Shown piece by piece: positions 52,461 to 59,238 of a DNA stretch of 64,000 bases (positions within the stretch are counted from its first letter, which is position 1; every line of letters starts with the position of its first letter). Made by a program: the position numbers and the translations under genes. The notes below the pieces were generated by a model. That model ran no database searches, was not told the DNA's origin, and worked only from the letters and a program-made list of their open reading frames with translations. This DNA is from Bacillus sp. FJAT-49736 (GTDB lineage: Bacteria; Bacillota; Bacilli; Bacillales; Bacillaceae_C), in the NCBI RefSeq assembly GCF_018343615.1, contig NZ_JAGYPI010000001.1:1740183-1804182 (forward strand), given 5' to 3'.

Positions 52461-53036
52461 TCATTTTGTGTCTAGCTTAATCTCAAACTTTTCATCCCTT
52501 TCCACTACTTGAATGCCTGGAATGATAACTCCATCTTCATCTACTAACATGTCACCTTGAACGACCGCTTGCTTTTTGATGGTTGCCCAGTCAATAGATT
52601 CTGTGTACTTCACATAATTGTTAGCCTTTGCATAATCCATTAAAACTTTTTCATCCCTCACAAATTCCGGCTGCTGCTTTTTGAGTGAGATAAATCCATA
52701 TGGAAGCTTGATGGATTTCTTTACTTTCTTTCCAGCTTCTACTTGCTTTTTCACTTCTTCACGTAAGTACATTTCTAATTGGTTTGAGTAATGTGCCTGT
52801 TTTTCGATAAACTCTTTCTTGGATTCTTCTCCCCATGCTTTGATTTTTTCAATTTTCTCAAGAAAAGGAGCAATTTGTTTTTCGGTAATAGCATCAATTT
52901 CCGCTTTTCTTTCCTCAAAATAAGCGATTCTGCGACTAGCTTCTGTTGCGGTTTCTAGGTTGATGACAGCGAATACTTCCTGTGTTTCTTCCTGCTCCTG
53001 TAGTTCGGATAAAATATTTTCTAATGGTTGAATCAA
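52461..53036 (-). CDS. host-nuclease inhibitor, Gam family
   Basis: The 191-residue protein has an N-terminal coiled coil (RIAYFEERKAEIDAITEKQIAPFLEKIEKIKAWGEESKKEFIEKQAHY) and KSIKLPYGFISLKKQQPEFVRDEKVLMDYAKANNYVKYTESIDWATIKK, the Gam pattern. Gam-type proteins protect DNA ends from host exonucleases such as AddAB/RecBCD. TTG 53036 with AGGGGAG upstream is the start. Confidence 0.85.
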   Translation of the reverse strand: MIQPLENILSELQEQEETQEVFAVINLETATEASRRIAYFEERKAEIDAITEKQIAPFLEKIEKIKAWGEESKKEFIEKQAHYSNQLEMYLREEVKKQVEAGKKVKKSIKLPYGFISLKKQQPEFVRDEKVLMDYAKANNYVKYTESIDWATIKKQAVVQGDMLVDEDGVIIPGIQVVERDEKFEIKLDTK

Positions 53037-53037
53037 G

Positions 53038-53178
53038 TTATTTCTCCCCTTCTAATTGATTTTTCAAAAGCAAAAGCTCTTTCAATACTGTTTGTGTCAC
53101 TCCGCTAGGCTGATGATGGTTTACATGTTCGACATAGCCGATTAATTCCTCTAAGGTGGATTTCGCTTGGTTTGTCAT
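53038..53178 (-). CDS. small early protein ahead of the Gam-like gene
   Basis: A 46-residue helical frame (MTNQAKSTLEELIGYVEHVN, then GVTQTVLKELLLLKNQLEGEK) starts at ATG 53178 with AAGGAGGTATTACC upstream. It ends one base before the next start. Its function is unknown. Confidence 0.65.
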   Translation of the reverse strand: MTNQAKSTLEELIGYVEHVNHHQPSGVTQTVLKELLLLKNQLEGEK

Positions 53179-53190
53179 GGTAATACCTCC

Positions 53191-53373
53191 TTAAATAATG
53201 TTTTGTAACATGCACTGTATATCTGTATAAGACTCTTTTACGAAAATAAAATGACCATCGAATTGAATATGTGTTGTATTTCCCATTCCAAAGAAATACA
53301 CTATTTTATCTACATTTACTGTTACCTTTCCTCCGTGATGATCATCTGTTACATGAATTAATTTCAATGCCAA
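53191..53373 (-). CDS. FlbD-like small phage protein
   Basis: The 60-residue protein LKLIHVTDDHHGGKVTVNVDKIVYFFGMGNTTHIQFDGHFIFVKESYTDIQ follows the FlbD pattern (VNxDxI, TxIxF, VKES). FlbD in flagellar operons is a small beta-rich protein of unclear function. The similarity is by eye only. Confidence 0.6.
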   Translation of the reverse strand: MALKLIHVTDDHHGGKVTVNVDKIVYFFGMGNTTHIQFDGHFIFVKESYTDIQCMLQNII

Positions 53374-53405
53374 TCACCTCACTCCGCAAACGTAAATTTA
53401 AGTAA

Positions 53406-53618
53406 CTATGAATTTAATATTTCTTGTATTTTTAGCAGTTTAGTCCATCGTTTACCGGACTCAACAAGTACTTCTTCTTTTCTGTTTTCGAGATATTCAA
53501 CTTTCTCGGCTTGGTTAATTAACCATTCCAATTCTGATAAATGGATTTTTGCATAGGTACCATTATCTTCATAACTGATTTTTGCGTTAGCTTTTATTTC
53601 TTTAATTTCTTCATTCAT
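53406..53618 (-). CDS. small early protein
   Basis: The 70-residue protein contains ISYEDNGTYAKIHLSELEWLINQAEKVEYLENRKEEVL, helical and acidic. ATG 53618 has GGAGTGAGG upstream. It shares the short EWLINQAE part with the protein at 50067, so the two may be paralogues. Confidence 0.55.
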   Translation of the reverse strand: MNEEIKEIKANAKISYEDNGTYAKIHLSELEWLINQAEKVEYLENRKEEVLVESGKRWTKLLKIQEILNS

Positions 53619-53623
53619 TTTCC

Positions 53624-53986
53624 TCACTCCGCAATCGTAAATTTCATTTCATATTGAGTTACTAGATACGCTTCAAAATCATCATCCCACTCCATATTGA
53701 TAATGTTTTCCTTTTTGGAGTCGTAAGCGAGTCTATCGCCAATCTCGATTTCGTTTCCGTAGTAATCTTTGCCAGGATATCGCCCTTGGAAAAACTGAAA
53801 TTCATGTTCCCCTTGAAGATATCCGTCTAAATGTTCAGCAAGGATAATCTCCCCTTCATCTATAACAATTCTGTCGCCTGTTAAGATTTCGCATTGCATG
53901 AAGTCTATTCCGTTAAATTCCGGTTGTGCTGCCATATCTTTCGGATAACCAGTAAGCATGATTTGGTCTACTATCGGATGATTCAT
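53624..53986 (-). CDS. YqaI-like early protein
   Basis: The 120-residue protein begins MNHPIVDQIMLTGYP and has GDRIVIDEGEIILAEHLDGYL, the pattern of the skin-element protein YqaI. It then continues with GNEIEIGDRLAYDSKKENI. It overlaps the preceding gene by four bases. Confidence 0.6.
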   Translation of the reverse strand: MNHPIVDQIMLTGYPKDMAAQPEFNGIDFMQCEILTGDRIVIDEGEIILAEHLDGYLQGEHEFQFFQGRYPGKDYYGNEIEIGDRLAYDSKKENIINMEWDDDFEAYLVTQYEMKFTIAE

Positions 53987-54255
53987 TGTAATTCCTCCTT
54001 CATATAACTGGATGAAACAGTGATATACTTTCCTCTGTGCCAATAAGACGGATATTGATCATCGCTTGTAGCTTCATCGAATCGAAATTCCCCTTCAAAA
54101 GCTGATTGTGCTATTTCTAATCTTTCCATAGCGCTGTCATGATTCACCGGAATGAACTTTCCATCCACCTTATCGAATTGTGAAAAATGAATCGCGATGT
54201 AATGCCCTTTATCCAATGCTTCTTCTACCAATTGCATGAACTTTTCTTTGTTCAT
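53983..54255 (-). CDS. hypothetical early protein
   Basis: The 90-residue protein MNKEKFMQLVEEALDKGHYIAIHFSQFDK..., with ERLEIAQSAFEGEFRFDEA, follows the HTH gene immediately. GGAGG precedes the ATG. No family recognised. Confidence 0.6.
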   Translation of the reverse strand: MNKEKFMQLVEEALDKGHYIAIHFSQFDKVDGKFIPVNHDSAMERLEIAQSAFEGEFRFDEATSDDQYPSYWHRGKYITVSSSYMKEELQ

Positions 54256-54447
54256 TTAAATCGCCTCCTTTTTTTGTTTATCTAACCAACCAAAGAAATC
54301 TTCCCTATTTACTCTTTTTGATCTACGTATTTTGATTAAAGGAAAATCTTTTTGATCCATAATTTCATAAGCGACACGCTTGCTGCATTTTAGTATTTGA
54401 GATATTTCATCAGCCGTTAATAGTACTGGGAAGTCTTTTTTATCCAT
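54256..54447 (-). CDS. excisionase-type HTH protein
   Basis: The 63-residue protein has LTADEISQILKCSKRVAYEIMDQKDFPLIKIRRSKRVNREDFFGWLDKQKK, a winged-helix of the excisionase/MerR family. It is second in the leftward early operon, a common place for a recombination directionality factor, though it may be a regulator. ATG 54447 has AGGAGTG upstream. Confidence 0.75.
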   Translation of the reverse strand: MDKKDFPVLLTADEISQILKCSKRVAYEIMDQKDFPLIKIRRSKRVNREDFFGWLDKQKKEAI

Positions 54448-54479
54448 AATTTTCACTCCTAATATTGAACTTTGAGGGT

Positions 54480-54870
54480 GAGTTATAACTCAACTCCTTA
54501 CTTAAAAAAATAGATCGTCCAGCGTACAACCCAATGCTTTTGCTATTCTTACAGCTAGTTTCAAGCTAGGTGTTCCTTCTCCGCGTTCTATTTTCCTAAG
54601 ATGAGAAACAGAAATATCCACTAATTTAGCTAACTCCTTAGGACTTATACCATTTCGAGTTCTATAATCCTTAATTCTGTTAACCAATAACGAAACATTC
54701 CTTTCTTTGAAGTTTCGTTATAACTCAACCCTTGAACATAGTATACATCTTAGTTGAATTATTAGTCAACAATTTTATTGCAAATTATTTTAAATTACTT
54801 TAGTGCGGTAATCTAAACAGTTGATACATAAAGGATTTTTGTACATAATATAGGTTGAGTTATCGTTAAT
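54480..54870. promoter_or_regulatory. operators of the main lysogeny switch
   Basis: A GTTGAGTTATAAC-type sequence lies at 54482-54494 (inverted, within the perfect palindrome GAGTTATAACTC), at 54717-54729 (inverted), and at 54854-54866 (variant GTTGAGTTATCGT). A related GTTGAATTATTAG...TCAAC lies at 54753-54770. They flank the Cro-like gene and fill the divergent gap to the repressor, as expected for shared CI/Cro operators. Confidence 0.72.
54502..54687 (-). CDS. Cro-like regulator
   Basis: The 61-residue protein is one HTH: NRIKDYRTRNGISPKELAKLVDISVSHLRKIERGEGTPSLKLAVRIAKALGCTLDDLFF. It begins at TTG 54687 and is divergent from the repressor gene. It heads the early leftward operon. Confidence 0.85.
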   Translation of the reverse strand: MVNRIKDYRTRNGISPKELAKLVDISVSHLRKIERGEGTPSLKLAVRIAKALGCTLDDLFF

Positions 54871-54886
54871 CAAAAGGGGTGAAACT

Positions 54887-55204
54887 GTGAGAGGTTACGG
54901 GGAAAAAATTAGATTTTTTAGGAATGCCCAAAAAATGAGCCAAGAAGATTTGGCTAATAAATTAGGGGTTACAAAATCGTATATTTCCAAATTAGAAAAC
55001 GAAAAGACACCGATAAGTTTAGATACACTCGGAAAAATAGCAGATATTTTAGATGTTGATCCGAAAGATTTAATCGATAATACAAAAATAGAAGTGAACG
55101 GAGAAAAATGGATTATACTCGGTAGAAAAATGGAAGAACAAGGAGTAACTCCAGAACAAATAGAAGAATGGGCAAGAATAGCAAAATATTATAATGACAA
55201 ATAA
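54887..55204 (+). CDS. CI-like repressor without a cleavage domain
   Basis: The 105-residue protein has an N-terminal HTH (GEKIRFFRNAQKMSQEDLANKLGVTKSYISKLENEKTPISLDTLGKIADILDVDPKDLI) and a short C-terminal helix, VTPEQIEEWARIAKYYND, probably for dimerisation. No S24 peptidase domain and no adjacent ImmA-type protease are present, so release by RecA-stimulated self-cleavage is unlikely. The start is GTG with AAAGGGGTG upstream. Confidence 0.85.
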   Translation: MRGYGEKIRFFRNAQKMSQEDLANKLGVTKSYISKLENEKTPISLDTLGKIADILDVDPKDLIDNTKIEVNGEKWIILGRKMEEQGVTPEQIEEWARIAKYYNDK

Positions 55205-55272
55205 AGTCGAATATTGTCGCAAAATGATAATGTTTAGATTTGCGAAAAAATAATCCGCACTCCCATTAATGA

Positions 55273-55311
55273 TGATATAATTAAATATACAGAAACGCAA
55301 ACATTTGTTCC
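55273..55311 (+). promoter_or_regulatory. integrase promoter candidate with LexA-box-like sequence
   Basis: TGATATAAT (55273-55281) is an extended -10 element. CAAACATTTGTTCC (55298-55311) matches the Bacillus LexA box CGAACRNRYGTTYC at 12 of 14 positions and lies just after the predicted start point. It could block transcription until the SOS response. Functional binding is not established. Confidence 0.35.
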
Positions 55312-55346
55312 TATTTTATATCATCTATTAATAAGGGGTGTCTATT

Positions 55347-55478
55347 TTGCTAAAGAAAATCATCTATGTTCCAGAACTTCCAAATGGCGTATTTATCGAA
55401 ACTGAAAAGTACTTTCTTGTAGGAATTAGCGAAGGAGATGCTGAAGATGAGAGGCTATGTCCGCAAGAGGGGAAATAA
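55347..55478 (+). CDS. small protein overlapping the integrase start
   Basis: A 43-residue acidic frame (MLKKIIYVPELPNGVFIETE...) starts at TTG 55347 with AAGGGGTG upstream and overlaps int by 32 bases in another frame. It may couple translation of int. It has no HTH, so an excisionase role is not supported. Confidence 0.5.
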   Translation: MLKKIIYVPELPNGVFIETEKYFLVGISEGDAEDERLCPQEGK

Positions 55479-56571
55479 GTGGAGTTATACCGTTGATATT
55501 GGTAAGGATCCTATTACAGGCAAAAGAAAACAAAAAACTAAAAGTGGATTTAAGACTGAAAAAGAAGCTGAATCTGCTTTAACCGAAATCATTTACGAAA
55601 TAAACAAAGGGATTTGGATTGCTCCGCAGGAAATCAGAGTAAAAGACTTTGCGGAAGATTGGATGAAAATGCATCGTCATAAACTAAGAGCTACAACCGC
55701 AGAGCAATACCAACAAAAAATTAAAAGTTGGATCATACCATTACTAGGAAACTATAAGATTCAAGATTTAAAACCGATTCATGCACAAAAGTATTCTGCT
55801 CAACTTTTAGAGAATATGAAAGAAAATACCGCTAGTAAAGTATATTCAATTACTAAGATGATTATTAATCATGCAGTGGATTTAGAAATCATTAATAAAA
55901 ACCCTTTCAAAAACATTAGTCTTATAAGAGAAAAGAAAACGAAAATTACCACATGGACGTTTGATGATTTAGAGCATTTTTTAAAAGTGACCAAACGATA
56001 TAGTGACGTTTATTATCGTCTGTTCGCTACTGCTGCATATACCGGACTTAGGAAAGGTGAATTATTAGCTTTAACAAAAGATGATGTAAATTTCGAAAAG
56101 AAGTTTATCAATATCAATAAAAGTTTGTCTGCAACAAAAGAAGAAGGTGTTAAGATCGGAGACTTAAAAACACCTTCTTCACGTAGGAAAGTTGCTATTG
56201 ATACTGTAGTTGCTTCTATTTTAAAGGAACAAATAGCAAAAAACAATGCTATGAAATTAAAGCTCGGAAAAGAATATCATGATTCTAACTTGATTTTCTG
56301 TCATCCAGACGGACGTTATTTTTATCCAACTGGAATTTGTAGAGTAATGGATAAGTACATCGAGCTTTCCGGATTAAATAAAATTAGGTTTCATGATCTA
56401 CGACACACTCATGCTACTTTATTGCTGGAACTGGGTGTCAATCCAAAAGTAGTAGCTGACCGCTTGGGTCATGCATCAGTAAAAATAACATTAGATACGT
56501 ATTCGCACGTGTCATTAGATTTACAATCTGACGTTGCAGAAACGTTCTCCAAACACCTCAAAAAGGCCTGA
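55447..56571 (+). CDS. int: phage integrase, tyrosine recombinase
   Basis: The 374-residue recombinase has an N-terminal arm-binding domain (RGYVRKRGNKWSYTVDIGKDPITGKRKQ), a core-binding domain (VKDFAEDWMKMHRHKLRATTAEQY), and a catalytic domain. Catalytic residues are Arg in AAYTGLRKGELL, Lys in TPSSRRKV or nearby, HxxR in RFHDLRHTHATL, His in LGHASVKITLDTYSH and the nucleophile Tyr in DTYSH. ATG 55447 fits the AAGGAG spacing better than ATG 55438. It lies 77 bases from the att core, as expected. Confidence 0.95.
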   Translation: MRGYVRKRGNKWSYTVDIGKDPITGKRKQKTKSGFKTEKEAESALTEIIYEINKGIWIAPQEIRVKDFAEDWMKMHRHKLRATTAEQYQQKIKSWIIPLLGNYKIQDLKPIHAQKYSAQLLENMKENTASKVYSITKMIINHAVDLEIINKNPFKNISLIREKKTKITTWTFDDLEHFLKVTKRYSDVYYRLFATAAYTGLRKGELLALTKDDVNFEKKFININKSLSATKEEGVKIGDLKTPSSRRKVAIDTVVASILKEQIAKNNAMKLKLGKEYHDSNLIFCHPDGRYFYPTGICRVMDKYIELSGLNKIRFHDLRHTHATLLLELGVNPKVVADRLGHASVKITLDTYSHVSLDLQSDVAETFSKHLKKA

Positions 56572-56572
56572 T

Positions 56573-56642
56573 GTGGTCAAAATGTGGTCAAGCCTAAATG
56601 ACGAACTATTGAAACATTGGTGTAATCACATCATTTAGGCTT
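56573..56642. promoter_or_regulatory. GTGGTCAA arm repeats and inverted repeat at the right phage end
   Basis: GTGGTCAA lies at 56573-56580 and 56584-56591, 11 bases (one turn) apart. A perfect 12-base inverted repeat (AAGCCTAAATGA at 56590-56601 with TCATTTAGGCTT at 56631-56642) follows, ending six bases before the att repeat. The octamer also occurs twice at the left phage end. Arm-type integrase sites are the likely explanation. Confidence 0.6.
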
Positions 56643-57282
56643 AGGCTATAATCATGTCAGGATCATGTCGGAGTATTGCCTTTAGACCAGAGCTATACGT
56701 AATACCTGCCTTTTCATTTACCTGAACTTGTAAAAAATGATCATTTTTCATTTCGATAGGATCTTCTAATGTAATTACATTACGCATATTTTGGTTCACG
56801 CATTTTTCGACCAACGTATACATCGTTGTGGACTTTCCGCTGCCAGTTGGACCGGTAAATAGGAGCAAACCGTGTGAATGCAGCAACAAGGACATTAGCT
56901 TTGCTGGACTATGAGGAAAAAGGGACATTTTCTCGATGGAAAAAGATTGGTTATTGGATAGGATACGTATAACTAAGCTTTCATTGGAATTTGCAGTTGG
57001 AAGTGTAGAAATTCTTAAGGAAGTTTGTTGGTGCGGAATACCTAGCTTGAATGAACCGCTTTGAGGCTTTCTTTTTTCACCAATGTCAAGTGAGGCAATA
57101 AACTTGAAATGAGATACAAGCCTTTCCCCAATCTTTATTGGCATCGGTCGATGCGGAGTGATTCGGCCATAGAGTCGAAGCTGGATGAGATAATCGTCTT
57201 GTCTTGGAATAATATGAATGTCTGTCGCGCCCAGCCTTATCGCCTGCTCTAATAGCAAATCTGCTACTTTTTCGATAGACAT
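56641..57282 (-). pseudogene. comGA: comGA, 5' part, cut off by the prophage
   Basis: This 213-codon fragment encodes the N-terminal two thirds of the competence traffic ATPase: SIEKVADLLLEQAIRLGATDIHIIPR, then LLFTGPTGSGKSTTMYTLVE (Walker A), LEDPIE (Asp box) and LKAILRHDPDM, where the phage enters. The fragment ends in phage DNA as MIIA and stop. ATG 57282 is chosen with AAGGTGG upstream; an in-frame ATG at 57330 is possible. ComGA drives pseudopilus assembly for DNA uptake; without Walker B it should be inactive. Confidence 0.95.
56648..56662. other. right prophage attachment site
   Basis: ATAATCATGTCAGGA matches the left site except at one base; the shared 9-base core is 56654-56662. Phage lies to the left and the 5' part of comGA to the right. 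The core encodes the Pro-Asp of the ComGA Walker B motif on the reverse strand. Confidence 0.85.
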
Positions 57283-57440
57283 GTGAAATAAAACACCACC
57301 TTTTATTTTGTTAGGGAGTAATTTCGACATATATTTTTAAATTCCTGCTAAATTTTCAATTTTTTTAGTAGAAGTTATTGTCCTCACAATCCTTGAGATA
57401 AAAAACTCAACGAATAGATTTATCAGCCATCAAATTCCAA

Positions 57441-57466
57441 TTAGAGACCTTCTATAAGGTCTCTAA
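57441..57466. terminator. hairpin downstream of the Mrr-like gene
   Basis: TTAGAGACCTT and AAGGTCTCTAA form a perfect 11-base stem around CTAT. The T-run is weak on the reverse strand, but the position directly after the nuclease gene suits termination before comGA. Confidence 0.6.
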
Positions 57467-57490
57467 AATTTATTGATTACAGTTAGCCAT

Positions 57491-59050
57491 TTATTTTCTA
57501 ACTTCTATCCTCACCTTATGCCCTATTTCATTAAATAAATGAACAAGATTTGCTCCATCAATTAAGGTAATCGGTTTATCCTTAACAAATTCAAGGCTAT
57601 CTCGCCCATAGTGGCTTGTGGTAACAAGGATTCCTTTTACTGCTCCCTCATTAATCATCGTGCCATATAAGTCTCTAACAGCCGAAACGGGAACAACCTT
57701 ATTGTATCGTTTTGCCTGTATCACAAATTTACCGCCTCTAATTGGATCAGGGTCAAAGGCTATTGCATCCACACCGCCATCACGGCTTGCTTGAGTGACT
57801 TTCACTTCTCCTCCGTCTTTGGAGAAAATTTGTTCAAATAATCCTCTAACAAGATGTTCAAAGTCCTCCCAATTCATTTCAGCAAGATTTGGAATAGAAT
57901 TTACTTCCGCTAATACATCTTTTGATTCTGTAAATCTGGCATCTTCTCGGTTAATATTCAAAATAGGTCTAACTGGCGCCAGGTTTTTTAGAGCTCCAGC
58001 TGATAACCCTTTTAAGCTTCTAAAACAATCTTTTGGATTGACTCTTGCAAGATTAATTTGTTCAAACTCATCCTTAGATGCTTGAACACTAATGATGCAA
58101 GAATTAAAATCTTGTCCAGTTGATGAATCAACACCTTGTACCCATCCATTAAATATTACGGTCTTGAGTTTGTCGTTATAAACAGATTCGAATACCTCAT
58201 GTATTGTCCTAAGTGTTAGTTGATAAATAATATCTTCGTAAAACTCCTCAAAGTCCTTTTTCTTCATTTCCTTCGGTACAATTTCTTTCCTGGTCTTAAC
58301 GAATTTATATTCAATAATATTTGGGATTGAATCTGGGTGGGGTAACGCATAATCAATGATAGCAATTTCATTTTCTCCTAGATATTGAACTTCAAAATCT
58401 TTGCTAATAGCTTCAGGGTATATAGAGTTTTCTAGAACTAATAGTATATAATCCTCAACCGCTTGAGTCTCACCATTTTCAAATCTATTTTTAAAATCCT
58501 TAATTCCATCGTTGTATTCATTTTGCTTTGCTTCAAATAGTTCTTTTTCTTTATTGTATTCTTCCTTTGCTACCTTCTTATCGTTCTTATATTTTTGTAG
58601 ATTTTCGTCAAATTCTAACTTTGCTTGTTCTTCAAGCTTTAATCGTTTTTGTTTTAAATTAGGAAATATTTTTTCAACAAATCCTTGTTTTGGAACCTTA
58701 TGTTTTTCTATGTATGTGTCCAATTTAGGTTCAATCTTTTCAAATCTAAACTGTTTAAATTTATCTTTTTGGTAAAGTTTGTCCCAATTAACTTTATCAT
58801 CAATTTCTAATGTGTAAGCCAAAATGTTACGATATTGATTTATATCTTCTAGTGCATCTTCCGTATCAACTTCAGCTTGTTTTTGCAAATCTTGAAGCGC
58901 TACTTTATTTCTTTCACTTGCTTCCTTTTTACTCCATATATTCAGCTGATTTGTTACCTTCATGTTAAGCTCAGCTATCGTATTTGCCTTAACTAATTTA
59001 GAAACATTTAAATAACTATTACTGATAAATTTTTCGTAACGATATGCCAT
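57491..59050 (-). CDS. Mrr-type restriction endonuclease with coiled-coil N-terminal part
   Basis: The 519-residue protein ends in an Mrr_cat nuclease domain (about residues 390-510): MNWEDFEHLVRGLFEQIF, then VTQASRDGGVDAIAFDPDPIRGGKFVIQAKRY with the catalytic D...QxK, and KGILVTTSHYGRDS. Residues 30-200 form a long charged coiled coil and a middle domain of unknown fold follows (residues 200-370). Mrr proteins cut modified or foreign DNA. ATG 59050 has GGAGTGG upstream. It lies next to the helicase-nuclease, so the two look like a defence pair. Confidence 0.85.
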   Translation of the reverse strand: MAYRYEKFISNSYLNVSKLVKANTIAELNMKVTNQLNIWSKKEASERNKVALQDLQKQAEVDTEDALEDINQYRNILAYTLEIDDKVNWDKLYQKDKFKQFRFEKIEPKLDTYIEKHKVPKQGFVEKIFPNLKQKRLKLEEQAKLEFDENLQKYKNDKKVAKEEYNKEKELFEAKQNEYNDGIKDFKNRFENGETQAVEDYILLVLENSIYPEAISKDFEVQYLGENEIAIIDYALPHPDSIPNIIEYKFVKTRKEIVPKEMKKKDFEEFYEDIIYQLTLRTIHEVFESVYNDKLKTVIFNGWVQGVDSSTGQDFNSCIISVQASKDEFEQINLARVNPKDCFRSLKGLSAGALKNLAPVRPILNINREDARFTESKDVLAEVNSIPNLAEMNWEDFEHLVRGLFEQIFSKDGGEVKVTQASRDGGVDAIAFDPDPIRGGKFVIQAKRYNKVVPVSAVRDLYGTMINEGAVKGILVTTSHYGRDSLEFVKDKPITLIDGANLVHLFNEIGHKVRIEVRK

Positions 59051-59197
59051 TGATTCCACTCCATTTTCTAAACATTCTCATTTAATAATAACAATTTTCT
59101 ACATAAAATTACAAATATTGCATTTGTTTATATATTATATGATTATTTATTTTTATTAATGTCATAATTAACGATATAATAAAAATCCAAAACAAAT

Positions 59198-59224
59198 AAG
59201 GAGGAGTTTAAAATACTCCCCCTT
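59198..59224 (-). terminator. terminator of the helicase-nuclease gene
   Basis: On the reverse strand AAGGGGGAGT pairs with ACTCCTCCTT (one G-U pair) around a short loop, followed by ATTTGTTTT. It lies between the helicase stop and the Mrr-type gene, so the two genes may be transcribed separately. Confidence 0.65.
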
Positions 59225-59238
59225 CAAATATCCATATT

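Larger units (their letters stand above)
16217..56662. mobile_element. 40.4 kb temperate phage with short-tail-type genes, inserted in comGA
   Basis: The element is bounded by the 15-base att repeats and interrupts comGA. It carries integrase, lysogeny switch, recombination, replication, late activator, terminase, head, fibre, ejection and lysis genes, with no evident broken gene in the essential modules. An N4-gp56-type capsid, a P22-like portal and large ejection-type proteins, together with no tail tube, sheath or tape measure, point to a podovirus-like virion. Nearly all genes read leftward; the exceptions are the integrase-repressor unit, a central regulator pair and a cargo cassette near 19-20 kb. 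Confidence 0.95.

Noticed and set aside
55217..55245. Hairpin TCGCAAA...TTTGCGA after the repressor gene as a terminator
   Set aside because: The stem has seven bases and a 15-base loop, and no T-run follows on either strand. It could be a protein-binding site.
57283..57440. ComK-type AT boxes upstream of comGA
   Set aside because: The region is AT-rich with A and T runs, but no pair of AAAA-N5-TTTT boxes at the right spacing could be defended.
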